Shown: positions 32,565-44,182, counted from the stretch's first letter. The stretch is DNA of 64,000 nucleotides from an uncultured Flavobacteriaceae bacterium (GCA_947497245.1 CANMFO010000001.1:310001-374000); one strand, 5' to 3'. Program-made: numbers and translations. The notes: generated by a model from the sequence alone, not told the origin.

Positions 32565-33104
32565 CCGTTCCCGAACGGCTTTGATTACCGTTTCATGGTA
32601 AGAAAGGTCGTATGGGACAAACTTCTTCTGGTTTGCCGTCCGGATATCCTCGGAAAACTGCGCCAGTGCTATCAAGGTCAATGCCTCCACCTCGCTTTCC
32701 TGTTTTATCAAGTCGGACAAGGGGACCTTCAATTCACACAAAAAAGTATGATGGAATTCGCAATCGATCAATTGGTCGTGGTGCCTATGAAACGATTTAA
32801 AGGTTCCGATTTTCTCCAAGTCCCCGATATCGATGTTGAGTCCAATTTCTTCGGCAACTTCGCGAACAGCGGAAATCGCGATGTCTTCCCCAGCACCCAC
32901 ATGCCCGGCCACGGACACATCCCAAAGTAGGGGATGGGTATCCTTGTTTTTTGCCCTTTGCTGAATGAGCAACTTTCCCTCCCTGGTATAGAGCCATACG
33001 TGAATCGTGGGGTGCCACAGCCCTTTGCGATGCGCTTGGGACTTCATAGCGGTCGTACCGGTAGGCTTTCCCTCGGAATCCAATATATCCAACAATTCAT
33101 CCAT
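32556..33104 (-). CDS. Nudix hydrolase (isopentenyl-diphosphate-isomerase-like subgroup)
   Basis: 182 aa. The Nudix box GHVGAGEDIAISAVREVAEEIGL at about residues 67-89 fits Gx5Ex7REUxEExGU exactly. HRKGLWHPTIHVWLY near the N-terminus and the LLWDVSVAGHV run resemble IPP-isomerase-like Nudix proteins. It probably cleaves a nucleoside- or other diphosphate linkage; the substrate is not readable from sequence. Start ATG at 33104. Confidence 0.93.
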   Translation of the reverse strand: MDELLDILDSEGKPTGTTAMKSQAHRKGLWHPTIHVWLYTREGKLLIQQRAKNKDTHPLLWDVSVAGHVGAGEDIAISAVREVAEEIGLNIDIGDLEKIGTFKSFHRHHDQLIDCEFHHTFLCELKVPLSDLIKQESEVEALTLIALAQFSEDIRTANQKKFVPYDLSYHETVIKAVRERLP

Positions 33105-33164
33105 ATCGATATCCTTTCAATAAGAGCACGTCCCCCATTCGTCCCCAGCAATGGCATGGGAGGC

Positions 33165-34253
33165 CTATTCAAAATAACTGAAGGTTTCCCCGGGCTCAAT
33201 GGTCAACAACGTTTCATAGATCAGACGGATCACGTTCTCCACATCATCGCGGTGCACGGTTTCCACGGTCGTATGCATATAGCGCAGCGGTAGGGAAATC
33301 AATGCGGAGGCCACCCCGCCGTTGCTATAGGCAAAAGCGTCGGTATCCGTACCTGTAGATCGGGAGGCCGCCATGCGTTGAAAGGGTATTTTTTTGGCCT
33401 CCGCCGTTTCAATAATGCGTTCCCGTAGCTTGTTCTGAACCGCAGGGGCATATGAGATTACCGGACCGGCGCCGATCTCTGTATGGCCCTGGGTCTTTTT
33501 GTTGATCATCGGGGTGGTCGTGTCGTGGCACACATCGGTCACGATCGCAACATTCGGGCCAATGGTCTGGGTGATCATTTCGGCGCCCCGCAGTCCGATT
33601 TCTTCCTGGACCGCATTGGTAATGTACAGTCCGAAGGGCAATTTCTTTTTGTTCTGGTGCAACAGGCGCGCCACTTCGGCGATCATGAACCCCCCGGCGC
33701 GGTTGTCGATGGCACGGCAAACGAATTTGTTCCCGTTCAAAATTTGAAATTCATCGGGATAGGTGATGACACATCCTACATGGACACCCATTTTCAGCAC
33801 CTCCGCCTTGTCCTTAGCCCCGATATCGATGCATATGTTGTCGAGCTTGGGCGGCTCTTCCTTGGCACGGTTCCTGGTGTGAATGGCGGGCCATCCGAAA
33901 ATACCTTTTACCACTCCTTTTTTAGTATGGATGTTCACCCATTTCGAAGGGGCGATCTGGTGATCACTTCCCCCATTTCGAATCACGTACAGCAGACCTT
34001 CATCGGTAATATAGTTCACGTACCAGGAGATTTCGTCCGAATGTCCTTCAATGACCACCTTGTAATCGGCTTCCGGATTGATGACCCCCACGGCACTGCC
34101 GTAGGTATCCGTAATAAAGGTGTCCACATAAGGTTTTAAGTAGTCCATCCATATTTTTTGCCCCTCCCATTCATAACCTGTGGGAGCGGCATTGTTCAAG
34201 TATTTTTCGAAAAAATCGAGGGATTTTTTGGTAAGGATCTTCTTCTCGGCCAT
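33165..34253 (-). CDS. M42 family aminopeptidase
   Basis: 362 aa. Dinuclear-metal ligands are visible: EGHSDEISW (His, Asp), RAIDNRAGG (bridging Asp), VQEEIGLRGAE (Glu pair), VTDVCHD (Asp) and a C-terminal RYMHTTVETVH (His). The PTGYEWEGQKIW N-terminus is typical. Such tetrahedral dodecameric enzymes trim peptides in the cytoplasm; older labels call them cellulases or endoglucanases, which is incorrect. It is divergent from the DUF4294 gene. Confidence 0.95.
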   Translation of the reverse strand: MAEKKILTKKSLDFFEKYLNNAAPTGYEWEGQKIWMDYLKPYVDTFITDTYGSAVGVINPEADYKVVIEGHSDEISWYVNYITDEGLLYVIRNGGSDHQIAPSKWVNIHTKKGVVKGIFGWPAIHTRNRAKEEPPKLDNICIDIGAKDKAEVLKMGVHVGCVITYPDEFQILNGNKFVCRAIDNRAGGFMIAEVARLLHQNKKKLPFGLYITNAVQEEIGLRGAEMITQTIGPNVAIVTDVCHDTTTPMINKKTQGHTEIGAGPVISYAPAVQNKLRERIIETAEAKKIPFQRMAASRSTGTDTDAFAYSNGGVASALISLPLRYMHTTVETVHRDDVENVIRLIYETLLTIEPGETFSYFE

Positions 34254-34323
34254 TTATCAGGGTTTTAGGTACAAACTTAGCAATATTCACTAATCTTTAA
34301 TAATAAGCCTTGCGATTAATCGT

Positions 34324-34331
34324 TAATTTTG
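34324..34331 (+). promoter_or_regulatory. Possible -7 element for the DUF4294 gene
   Basis: TAATTTTG, matching TAnnTTTG, 16 bp before the ATG at 34348. No TTG at the standard spacing. Confidence 0.4.
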
Positions 34332-34347
34332 GCAGGGCATTTGCTTT

Positions 34348-35040
34348 ATGTACATTATGAAAAGAGAATTGCTATTCGGTTTCTGTATGCTGTTCGGGTT
34401 CGTGGTACGGTCCCAGGTTGAGGAGCAAGCTATGGATTCGGTCGCGGAGAAGATGATCATTGTTGAGGGCGATTCCATTTTCAAGAGCTCCATAGCGCTG
34501 AACGAGGTCTATGTTTTTGGAAAACTGGAATTCCCCGATTACCAATCCAAGCTCAGGTACTATATCCTACGTAGAAAGACCATTAAGGTATACCCGTATG
34601 CCAAGTTGGCCGCGGAACGCTTGGTGGAATTGAACGACAGCATCTCGAAAATCACGAAACGCCGTCATCGCAAAAGATACACCAAGAAGGTACAGAAGTA
34701 TATCGAGGATGAATTTTCCGCCGAGCTCAAGAAACTTACCCGTACCGAAGGACAGATATTGGTAAAGCTCATCCACAGGCAAACGGGTACAACTGCCTTT
34801 GATCTAGTCAAGGAACTGCGCAGTGGATGGAGGGCCTTTTGGTACAATACCACCGCGAAGATGTTCGATATCCGGCTCAAAAAGGAATTCCACCCAGATA
34901 CCGTCCATGAGGACTACCTTATAGAGGATATTTTGCAACGGGCCTTTGCAATAGACCGCCTTCAGCGACAAGAATCCGTTTTGGACTATGATTACGCCAC
35001 CCTGGTCGATAAATGGAGCCCCGGTAAAAAAACGAATTGA
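34348..35040 (+). CDS. DUF4294 exported protein
   Basis: 230 aa. Signal peptide in the first 22 residues (MKRELLFGFCMLFGFVVRSQ from an internal ATG at 34357, also a possible start). The mature part has LNEVYVFGKLEFPDYQSKLRYYILRRKTIKVYPYAKLAAERL, LTRTEGQILVKLIHRQTGTTAFDLVKEL and RSGWRAFWYNTTAKMFDIRLKKEFHP. This regular pattern fits DUF4294, a Bacteroidota family without known function. It is divergent from the M42 peptidase. Confidence 0.88.
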   Translation: MYIMKRELLFGFCMLFGFVVRSQVEEQAMDSVAEKMIIVEGDSIFKSSIALNEVYVFGKLEFPDYQSKLRYYILRRKTIKVYPYAKLAAERLVELNDSISKITKRRHRKRYTKKVQKYIEDEFSAELKKLTRTEGQILVKLIHRQTGTTAFDLVKELRSGWRAFWYNTTAKMFDIRLKKEFHPDTVHEDYLIEDILQRAFAIDRLQRQESVLDYDYATLVDKWSPGKKTN

Positions 35041-35047
35041 TCTCGAT

Positions 35048-35278
35048 TTAGGAACTTTTCTTACCAAACACCGCATCCACGATAATCTTGATACTTCGGA
35101 AACCCATGCCCACAGCGGCGATGGCCAGGATAAATCCGAGAATCAACACCGGCAAATACAGCGGGTGCTCCTCATTTTTGAAGGCTTCATAGATGGTGAA
35201 CGGTGCCGTGAACATCAGGGCCACGGTATAGCCCAAAGACTTAATTCCCTTTAAAAGCAGCTCTTTGTTTGTCTTCAT
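35048..35278 (-). CDS. Small two-helix membrane protein (DUF6095-like)
   Basis: 76 aa from ATG 35278 (MKTNKELLLKGIK). Two membrane segments: residues of about 14-32 (LGYTVALMFTAPFTIYEAF) and 43-65 (LPVLILGFILAIAAVGMGF). The family name is from memory; the function is unknown. It is convergent to the DUF4294 gene with 7 bp between the stops, and divergent from glycerate kinase. Confidence 0.75.
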   Translation of the reverse strand: MKTNKELLLKGIKSLGYTVALMFTAPFTIYEAFKNEEHPLYLPVLILGFILAIAAVGMGFRSIKIIVDAVFGKKSS

Positions 35279-35365
35279 TCCCGATTTGTACTTCCAATTT
35301 TTCAAAAGTAGGGATTAAGCCCTATATTTCGATAAACTAATCCTGTATAAATACTTTTCATTCCC

Positions 35366-36493
35366 ATGCGTGTACTATTGGTTCCGGACAAGTTCAAAGG
35401 TTCCCTATCCGCCGACGGGGTAATGGCGGCTCTGGGCAGCGGCATAAAACAAGTTTATCCCAAATCGGAAATCCACACGGTCCTAGCTTCCGATGGCGGT
35501 GATGGTTTTTTGGGGGCGGTTGCCAAGCAGCTTCCCACCGAGAAGGTATCCGTTGCTACCGTAGACCCCCTTGGAAGGGCCATTTCAACATTTTATTTAT
35601 GGGATGTCGAACAGCCAACGGCATATATCGAATTGGCCAGTGCTTCGGGACTTGAACTTCTGGAGGGGGCCGAACGCAGTGCGCTCAGGACGTCTACCCT
35701 GGGAACGGGGATACTGTTGAAGGATGCCCTGTCCAAAGGCGCGGAGTCCGTGTACGTGGGTTTGGGGGGGAGTGCTACCAATGATGCCGGAACGGGCATT
35801 GCAGCAGCTCTGGGGTATCGTTTTTTGGATGCAGCTGGTGTGGAGCTCGAGCCGACCGGGGAAAACCTGGTCAAGATCGCCACTATCGAAAATGGAGGTA
35901 TCGAGCCCCATATCGATGAAGCCTCGATATATGCGGTAAACGATGTGGACAACCCCCTTTTTGGTAAGACCGGGGCGGCCCATATATACGGAGGGCAAAA
36001 AGGGGCCGATGAAGCCGAGATCGAAATTTTGGACGCCGGTTTGAAGCATTTGGATAAGGTGGTCAAGGACCAATTGGGCAAGGATTTAGCGGAGGTCCCA
36101 GGCTCCGGGGCCGCAGGGGGTACCGCCTATGGATTGCAGGCCTTCTTACATGCGGAATACATCGCGGGGACCGATTTTGTTCTTGGGTTGGCGAACGTGG
36201 ATACGCTCCTGCGGCAACACCCATACGATTATATTATTACGGGAGAAGGAAAGTTCGATGAACAGACCTTGAACGGGAAACTGATCAAGGGGGTAGTGGA
36301 CCTCGGGAGAAAGTTTGATGTTCCGGTCATTGCGATATGTGGAAAGTTGGCATTGGCTGAGGACGTTTGGAAGAATATGGGCCTCGAGGAGGTCCTGGAG
36401 ATCCACGATTCAAGTATGCCCATTGCCTATAGTATGGAAAACGCCTCCAGCCTCATACAAAGTACCATGGAGGCCTACTTGCGGTCTGTATGA
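35366..36493 (+). CDS. Glycerate 2-kinase (GlxK/GarK family)
   Basis: 375 aa. Family signatures: VPDKFKGSLSADGV at the N-terminus, ASDGGDGFLGAV, YVGLGGSATNDAGTGIAAALGY, GAAGGTAYGLQAFL and ITGEGKFDEQTLNGKLIKGV. It phosphorylates D-glycerate to 2-phosphoglycerate, linking glyoxylate/serine catabolism to glycolysis. No glyoxylate genes are adjacent, so it is a lone gene here. Convergent to the DUF4249 gene. Confidence 0.96.
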   Translation: MRVLLVPDKFKGSLSADGVMAALGSGIKQVYPKSEIHTVLASDGGDGFLGAVAKQLPTEKVSVATVDPLGRAISTFYLWDVEQPTAYIELASASGLELLEGAERSALRTSTLGTGILLKDALSKGAESVYVGLGGSATNDAGTGIAAALGYRFLDAAGVELEPTGENLVKIATIENGGIEPHIDEASIYAVNDVDNPLFGKTGAAHIYGGQKGADEAEIEILDAGLKHLDKVVKDQLGKDLAEVPGSGAAGGTAYGLQAFLHAEYIAGTDFVLGLANVDTLLRQHPYDYIITGEGKFDEQTLNGKLIKGVVDLGRKFDVPVIAICGKLALAEDVWKNMGLEEVLEIHDSSMPIAYSMENASSLIQSTMEAYLRSV

Positions 36494-36507
36494 CCTGGCC
36501 TATTCGG

Positions 36508-37317
36508 CTATTCAATAAAAATGGTGCTTTTAAAGGTCTCGCAGACCGCGAAATATCCCAACGCAAAGTTTTCCGGATTGGCGGTGTTGACAAAATTGCC
36601 CTTTACCGTTGCAGCGGGCGTTTGAAAGGGCCCCTGGGACCCGCTATCGGCCTGGACGATCACTTGGTTCATATAATTGAAGAAGGCCTGGTCTATCCCT
36701 AGTAGGCTAATTTCCACTTCCATGCCTGGCTCCACCCCGTCATCGTAGAAGTAGGAAAACTCGAAACGTTGTCCTGGGTAAAATTCATCTTCCGTCACAA
36801 GGTATTCGTTGAAATCAAAATCGAAAAGATAAAAGTCGTCCCTTCCATCGGCATCGATGAAGGAAACCACGACTTCGGTCTCGTCCCCCCCAAAAAGATT
36901 GCCCTCGCCCTGTGAAAGCGATTCTATGGGAACCGATGGGACAAATTGTGTTTGGGCCGTATAGGTCTGCCCCCCATGTACGACGGTCAGGACCAGGTTT
37001 CCCTCCAGCAGGAACGCGGTATCGAATGTGTTTCCGTAGATACCGGTACCTGTGGATGCTTCCCGCAGTATTATTGTCGTATCGGTAGCTTCGTTCCATA
37101 GGGTTGCCCCATCCAATTGGGCGGGTTGCAACTCCCCGAAAAAGGAAGCGCTCAAATGGGCACTCAGTTGAAAGTTGGTCGTGGGTCGGGAAATGTCATC
37201 TATGCGGGTTACCGCGTCCAGCACCAATCTTGGGCTATCGGTTGGAACCTCCACTTCGACGACGTCCTCACACGCAATTATCGCTAAGAAAATGGTTAAA
37301 AATCGAATTCCTCTCAT
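36508..37317 (-). CDS. DUF4249 lipoprotein, partner of the adjacent TonB receptor
   Basis: 269 aa. Lipobox near AIIAC (Cys16). The body is beta-rich with DUF4249 features: EVEVPTDSPRLVLDAVTRID, LVLTVVHGGQTYTAQTQFVPSVPIESL and a C-terminal NFALGYFAVCETFKSTIF. It starts 3 bp after the receptor stop, so the two form one operon. DUF4249 proteins often accompany TonB receptors of the carboxypeptidase-plug type and may act as surface ligand-binding lids, analogous to SusD; this is inference. Confidence 0.9.
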   Translation of the reverse strand: MRGIRFLTIFLAIIACEDVVEVEVPTDSPRLVLDAVTRIDDISRPTTNFQLSAHLSASFFGELQPAQLDGATLWNEATDTTIILREASTGTGIYGNTFDTAFLLEGNLVLTVVHGGQTYTAQTQFVPSVPIESLSQGEGNLFGGDETEVVVSFIDADGRDDFYLFDFDFNEYLVTEDEFYPGQRFEFSYFYDDGVEPGMEVEISLLGIDQAFFNYMNQVIVQADSGSQGPFQTPAATVKGNFVNTANPENFALGYFAVCETFKSTIFIE

Positions 37318-37320
37318 CGC

Positions 37321-39696
37321 CTAGAATTTAAAATTATACGTCACTGCGGGGACGATTCCGAAAATGGAAGTCCGTATGGCCTCGTTGGCGCCCGTATCCT
37401 GGTTTCGCCTAAAATTAATGGAAGCGGCATTTTTCCTATTGTACAGATTATAAACGCTAAAAACCCATTCCCCTTTCCACTTTTTGCCTTTGTTTTTCCG
37501 GGGAGTCATCGTTGCCGAAACATCCATTCTGTGATAGGCCGGCAAGCGTTCTGTATTTCGAAGGCCATAATAGGGAATGGTAAGGCCTTGAAATTCAAAT
37601 TGCCCTATGGGATAGTTGGTGGGCTGTCCAGTCTGGAAGACAAAATTCGTGTTGAAACTCCATTTTTCATTAAGGTCGTAACTTCCAAAGAAGGAGATGT
37701 CATGGGGCTTGTCGTAGGGGGTGTTGTACCATTCCCCTGAATTGATTCCCGTTTCCACATCGGAACGTCCGGGGGTCCGCTGTTCCGATTTAGACAAGGT
37801 ATAGGCCAACCAGCCCTGGAACCTACCTTTGTTTTTGCGCAACAGCAGTTCCAAACCATAGGCCCTTGCCTCCCCGTTCAAGATCACCTGTTCAATTGCG
37901 TCATTGGCGATCAGGTTGGCCCCGTCGATATAGTCGATTCGGTTCTGGATATCTTTTCGGAACACCTCGGTTTCCAGGGTATATTCACCGTCCTTGAAAT
38001 TTTTAAAGAAACCAAGGGCATATTGGTCCAACAACTGGGGTTCCACATAGGGACCACTTGGGGTCCAAACATCCAGTGGAGTGGGGGAGCTCGTGTTCGA
38101 TAACAAGTGCAAGTACTGGGCCAGTCGGGTATAGCTCGCTTTTAAGGAACTGCTTCCATTGAAGGTATAGGCAAGTGATATTCTGGGTTCCAAGTTGTTG
38201 AAGGTAGCTAGACTCTCGCTTCTTCGCGGACGATCTGTCCCAATGGGCACGGCTTCCCGATAAATGCGCAGGGCGGGGTCAAAGTCCACGGAGCTATCGT
38301 TGGAATAGCGGTTGATTTCGTCCTGACCCAGGCGTATAAAATTACTGAACCGGAGACCATACCCCAAGTTCAGGTTTTCGGTAATATCGTGCTCCACATC
38401 AATGTAGGCGGCAAACTCATTGGCGTATTTTTGGATCAGTTGATCTTCAAGAATCCCAGAATCGGCATTACTGGGCTCTATTTTTCCGGGATTGAACTGG
38501 TAATAAATATCGTTGATGCCGTAATTGATCTGTAGTTTGTCATTGAAATAGTGCTTCAGGTCATATTTTATATTGAAATTTTGGATGCCCGAATTCCAGT
38601 CGAAACCTACAAAGTCAAGTTTCAGCCCATAGTAATAATCAGAATAGATCAATGACAGGTTGGAAAACAACTTATCGGAAAACAGATGATTCCAGCGAAA
38701 ATTCCCCACCGCATTCCCGTAGGTGTTCACAAAACTGTCGCTGATACCGAACACGTCCCTGCCAAAATACCCGGATAAAAAGACGCTGTTGCTATCGTTG
38801 ACCTTAAAATTGATCTTAGTGTTCAGGTCAAAGAAATAGGCCGTATTGTCCTGGTCAAAAAGCGGAAGGAACAGATGGGCGTACGACCCCCTGCCACCGA
38901 TCAAAAAGGCGGCCTTGTCCTTGATGATGGGTCCTTCGGCAAGCAGGCGGCTGGCAACGGCACCGATTCCCCCGTTCATATGGAATTCCTTGCTGTTGCC
39001 CTCTTTCTGAAAAATATCGAGGACCGAGGAGACCCGTCCCCCGAAGCGCGCTGGGATACCACCCTTGTACAACTTGATGTCCTTTATGGCGTCGGGGTTG
39101 AATACCGAGAAGAACCCGAACAAATGGGAGGAATTGAAAATGGTCGCCTCGTCCAACAAAATCAGGTTTTGATCGACGGCCCCGCCCCGGACATTAAACC
39201 CTGAAGCTCCCTCACCCGCATTAGTAACCCCGGGCAGCAATAAAATGGACTTGATAACATCGGCTTCACCAAGAATGACAGGAATTTTTTTGATGGTTTC
39301 CACGGATAGGGCATTGACACTCATCTGTGGTGTACGGATATCCATTTTTTCAATGTCCTCGGTCACAACTACCTCGTTCAGCTGTTCGGCCTCCTCGACC
39401 ATCTTAAAGTTGATCTTCTCGTTTTTGCTCAGGTCAATTTCCTGAAGGATGTCGGCAAAACCCAAATAACTGACCAGTACCTTATAATTGCCTTCCGGCA
39501 GGGTGATGGAATAGAACCCATATTCGTTGGTGGTGACCCCCGTCCTCAATTCGGGGACCGCTACAGTGACCCCGATCAAGGTCTCGTTGCTAGAGGCTTC
39601 CGAAATGGTTCCGCTCAACGTAAACTTATGTTGTGAAAAGGAAAAATAGGCGCAGTTTAAACATAGAAAAAGAAGGAGTTTTTTGGATAGGGCCAT
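37321..39696 (-). CDS. TonB-dependent receptor with CarboxypepD_reg-like N-terminal domain
   Basis: 791 aa. After the signal peptide, a CarboxypepD_reg domain spans about 25-110 (KFTLSGTISEASSNETLIGVTVAVPELRTGVTTNEYGFYSI). The plug follows (EADVIKSILLLPGVTNAGEGASGFNVRGGAVDQNLILLDEATIF near 143-187), then a 22-strand barrel ending in a terminal aromatic pattern. Unlike SusC there is no SusD next to it, but a DUF4249 lipoprotein follows. The transported substrate is unknown. Confidence 0.95.
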   Translation of the reverse strand: MALSKKLLLFLCLNCAYFSFSQHKFTLSGTISEASSNETLIGVTVAVPELRTGVTTNEYGFYSITLPEGNYKVLVSYLGFADILQEIDLSKNEKINFKMVEEAEQLNEVVVTEDIEKMDIRTPQMSVNALSVETIKKIPVILGEADVIKSILLLPGVTNAGEGASGFNVRGGAVDQNLILLDEATIFNSSHLFGFFSVFNPDAIKDIKLYKGGIPARFGGRVSSVLDIFQKEGNSKEFHMNGGIGAVASRLLAEGPIIKDKAAFLIGGRGSYAHLFLPLFDQDNTAYFFDLNTKINFKVNDSNSVFLSGYFGRDVFGISDSFVNTYGNAVGNFRWNHLFSDKLFSNLSLIYSDYYYGLKLDFVGFDWNSGIQNFNIKYDLKHYFNDKLQINYGINDIYYQFNPGKIEPSNADSGILEDQLIQKYANEFAAYIDVEHDITENLNLGYGLRFSNFIRLGQDEINRYSNDSSVDFDPALRIYREAVPIGTDRPRRSESLATFNNLEPRISLAYTFNGSSSLKASYTRLAQYLHLLSNTSSPTPLDVWTPSGPYVEPQLLDQYALGFFKNFKDGEYTLETEVFRKDIQNRIDYIDGANLIANDAIEQVILNGEARAYGLELLLRKNKGRFQGWLAYTLSKSEQRTPGRSDVETGINSGEWYNTPYDKPHDISFFGSYDLNEKWSFNTNFVFQTGQPTNYPIGQFEFQGLTIPYYGLRNTERLPAYHRMDVSATMTPRKNKGKKWKGEWVFSVYNLYNRKNAASINFRRNQDTGANEAIRTSIFGIVPAVTYNFKF

Positions 39697-39872
39697 TCAC
39701 AATTTTTTATAAAAATAGTTAGCAATGCCTAGGGGGCGAAAAAGCTTAACAATTATTTGGGAAACCAAGGGAGATACCCAAAACCCTGAAATTTCCCAGC
39801 TCTTTTTTTAAGACGGCCAAAAGCGGAAAAAGTTACTGGCATACCCTTAAAAATTGGGGAATGGGCATAAAA

Positions 39873-39899
39873 AAGCCCTTGTTCATAAGATAAGGGCTT
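39873..39899 (-). terminator. Terminator after isocitrate dehydrogenase
   Basis: AAGCCCTT (39873-39880) pairs with AAGGGCTT (39892-39899); on the minus strand it is followed by a T-run. It lies 15 bp past the icd stop. Confidence 0.82.
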
Positions 39900-39914
39900 C
39901 TTGCAGACGTAGGA

Positions 39915-42143
<2,229 letters not shown>

Positions 42144-42163
42144 TCATTTTGTTTAAAGCGGAG

Positions 42164-42171
42164 CAAATATA
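42164..42171 (-). promoter_or_regulatory. Possible -7 element for icd
   Basis: Minus-strand TATATTTG, 30 bp before the icd ATG. No TTG at the usual distance. Confidence 0.45.
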
Positions 42172-42282
42172 CAATTTAAAAGGGCAAAAAATAGGCAGAA
42201 GATTAACTTTAGCGAGGTATTTGATGGGCGTGGCCCAACTCCTTTTCGGATGGGTGACAGATAGAAGGGATATAATACAACA

Positions 42283-42320
42283 AAAGCCATATCATTGTAC
42301 GGATACATTGATATGGCTTT
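42283..42320. other. Isolated 12-bp perfect hairpin
   Basis: AAAGCCATATCA (42283-42294) pairs perfectly with TGATATGGCTTT (42309-42320) around a 14-nt loop, flanked by short A and T runs. It has the form of a terminator, yet no gene ends here. Confidence 0.6.
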
Positions 42321-42769
42321 CTTGAAATAGCTAGCGAACTGTTTGTTTCGCCCAGAGGCAAAACGGCAACCATTGATTGCATCCGCATCACTACCTCCAC
42401 GTTCAAAATACTTTTGTCCTCAATTATCAAACCAAGCAACAAATATGTATTTCTTCCCGCTGCTCCAATGTTTTGTCACCAATTGGAGAACCGAAATCCC
42501 CCAAAAAGCACAATGCCATTCACAAAGATCGTTGTAAAAGCTTCGGCCTTTACTTCTTTGCTCGTTTTTTCCTTTTATGTCGCCATAAGAAAGAACAACT
42601 AAAACAACAGTATAAATTACGTGAACTTTATAGTGACTCCAATTTGTTCTTCGACAGAACTCCTCTTAATCACACCTCAATATATGATTTAATACGGCAA
42701 GGTCCAAAATATTTAACATATTTAAAATCAACATCTTGTAAACCATGGATGTTAACAATTGTTCATAAA

Positions 42770-42797
42770 AAAACGCCCTGATCTTTCAGGGCGTTTT
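42770..42797 (-). terminator. Terminator after rplS
   Basis: Perfect 12-bp stem AAAACGCCCTGA / TCAGGGCGTTTT with a 4-nt loop, 21 bp past the rplS stop; a T-run follows on the minus strand. Confidence 0.9.
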
Positions 42798-42817
42798 CAA
42801 TACGATGCCGTTCTTGT

Positions 42818-43168
42818 TTACGAACGTATTTCTTTGATCCTGGCCTTTTTGCCCGTAAGTTCCCTGAAGTAGAAGATACGTGCCCTACGGACCTTACCTT
42901 TTTTGTTGATCTCAATTTTCTGCAAAGCCGGCATATTGACCGGAAAAATTCGCTCTACCCCGACCGTACCGGACATTTTACGAATGGTAAAGGTCTCGGT
43001 CGAGCCACTGCCCTTTCTTTGGATGACCACACCCTTGAAGTACTGGGTCCGCGTTTTTTCACCTTCCTTAATTTCGTAATAAACGGTAATGGTGTCCCCA
43101 GATGAGAATTTTGGAAATTCCTTTTTGGCTACAAACTCGCTTTCTACAAAATTGATTAATGATTCCAT
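42818..43168 (-). CDS. rplS: 50S ribosomal protein L19
   Basis: 116 aa. Conserved L19 blocks: FPKFSSGDTITVYYEIKEGEKTRTQYFKGVVIQRKGSGSTETFTIRK and GVERIFPVNMPALQKIEINKKGKVRRARIFYFRELTGKKARIKE. It sits at the 30S-50S interface. trmD lies just upstream on the same strand, but a perfect promoter in the 140-bp gap suggests rplS also has its own transcript. Confidence 0.98.
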   Translation of the reverse strand: MESLINFVESEFVAKKEFPKFSSGDTITVYYEIKEGEKTRTQYFKGVVIQRKGSGSTETFTIRKMSGTVGVERIFPVNMPALQKIEINKKGKVRRARIFYFRELTGKKARIKEIRS

Positions 43169-43236
43169 GACTTATTTTTATAGTGATGTCAGGACCAACG
43201 TTCACGATTTTCGTCAGAGGTTGATTTAACAGGTTG

Positions 43237-43266
43237 CAAAAATAATCCATAAATCATAACCGGCAA
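43237..43266 (-). promoter_or_regulatory. Bacteroidota-type promoter for rplS
   Basis: On the minus strand TTG (43264-43266), a 19-bp spacer, and TATTTTTG (43237-43244), an exact TTG-N19-TAnnTTTG match, in the trmD-rplS gap. The rplS ATG follows about 69 bp downstream. Confidence 0.72.
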
Positions 43267-43308
43267 GCTATTTTCATACTTTTTTGGGAAGGGGAGGGGA
43301 TGTTCGGC

Positions 43309-43983
43309 CTATTCCAGAAGATCGGGCCTTAATTTTTCCGTTCGGGCAAGGGCCTGTGCCTCACGCCATTCCTCGATTTTCCCAAAATGACCGCTTAACA
43401 ATACCTCGGGTACTTTTAGTCCCTTGTATTCCGCAGGCCGGGTATAGACCGGCGGCGCCAAAAGGTTATCCTGGAAACTGTCGGTCAGGGCCGAGGTCTC
43501 GTTGTTGAGCACGCCCGGAATCAATCGAATGACCGCGTCACAAAGGATGGCCGCACCCAGTTCCCCTCCGGATAGCACATAATCGCCAACTGAAATTTCC
43601 TTGGTAATGTGAATGTCGCGCACTCTTTGGTCTACCCCTTTGTAGTGCCCACATAAGATCATAAGGTTGCCATGGAGCGACAGGGCATTGGCCATTTTTT
43701 GGTCCAAGGTCTTCCCGTCCGGGGTCATATATATCACCTCATCGTATTTCCTTTCGGACTTCAGTTGGCCGATACATTTGTCTATGGGCTCTATCATCAA
43801 GACCATTCCCGCGCCCCCGCCAAATTGATAGTCGTCCACCTGCTTATAGCTGCTGTCGGTATAGTCCCTTAAATTGTGAAGATGCACGGATACGACCTCC
43901 TTTTCTATGGCACGCTTCAAAATGGAGGCTTCGAACGGACTTCTCAAAAGTTCGGGCAACACGGTGATGATATCGATTCGCAT
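43309..43983 (-). CDS. trmD: tRNA (guanine37-N1)-methyltransferase
   Basis: 224 aa from ATG 43983 ([13 protein letters not shown]); an in-frame start 48 bp upstream adds an unrelated leader. SPOUT motifs: [62 protein letters not shown], and [27 protein letters not shown]. It makes m1G37, which prevents +1 frameshifting. It lies upstream of rplS, as in many bacteria, but without rpsP and rimM here. Confidence 0.97.
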   Translation of the reverse strand: MRIDIITVLPELLRSPFEASILKRAIEKEVVSVHLHNLRDYTDSSYKQVDDYQFGGGAGMVLMIEPIDKCIGQLKSERKYDEVIYMTPDGKTLDQKMANALSLHGNLMILCGHYKGVDQRVRDIHITKEISVGDYVLSGGELGAAILCDAVIRLIPGVLNNETSALTDSFQDNLLAPPVYTRPAEYKGLKVPEVLLSGHFGKIEEWREAQALARTEKLRPDLLE

Positions 43984-44158
43984 GGAAAAGGTCTTAAGCG
44001 CTTTTAGGCGGTTCAAAAATAGTGAAAACAATGCACATCCCTGTGCCGTCCCAAGCCGGAACTGTCGTCCACAACATATTCGACAGACACCGAAAAAGGG
44101 TGTGGCCTGGGAAAAGTTTTCCCTATTTCAATAATGGTGGTCAACATTGGGATAAAAA

Positions 44159-44180
44159 AAAAGCCCCTTCCGGAGCTTTT
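44159..44180 (-). terminator. Terminator after the coiled-coil membrane protein
   Basis: AAAAGCCCC pairs with GGAGCTTTT (one mismatch) around TTCC, then an eight-base T-run on the minus strand, immediately after the stop codon. Confidence 0.75.
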
Positions 44181-44182
44181 GG

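Noticed and set aside
33483-34139. 218-codon open frame antisense to the M42 peptidase
   Set aside because: Shadow frame; the metal ligands are on the other strand.
42377-42781. 134-codon open frame in the icd-rplS gap
   Set aside because: No signal, domain, ribosome site or similarity I recognise, and it runs into the rplS terminator; treated as non-coding until similarity is shown.
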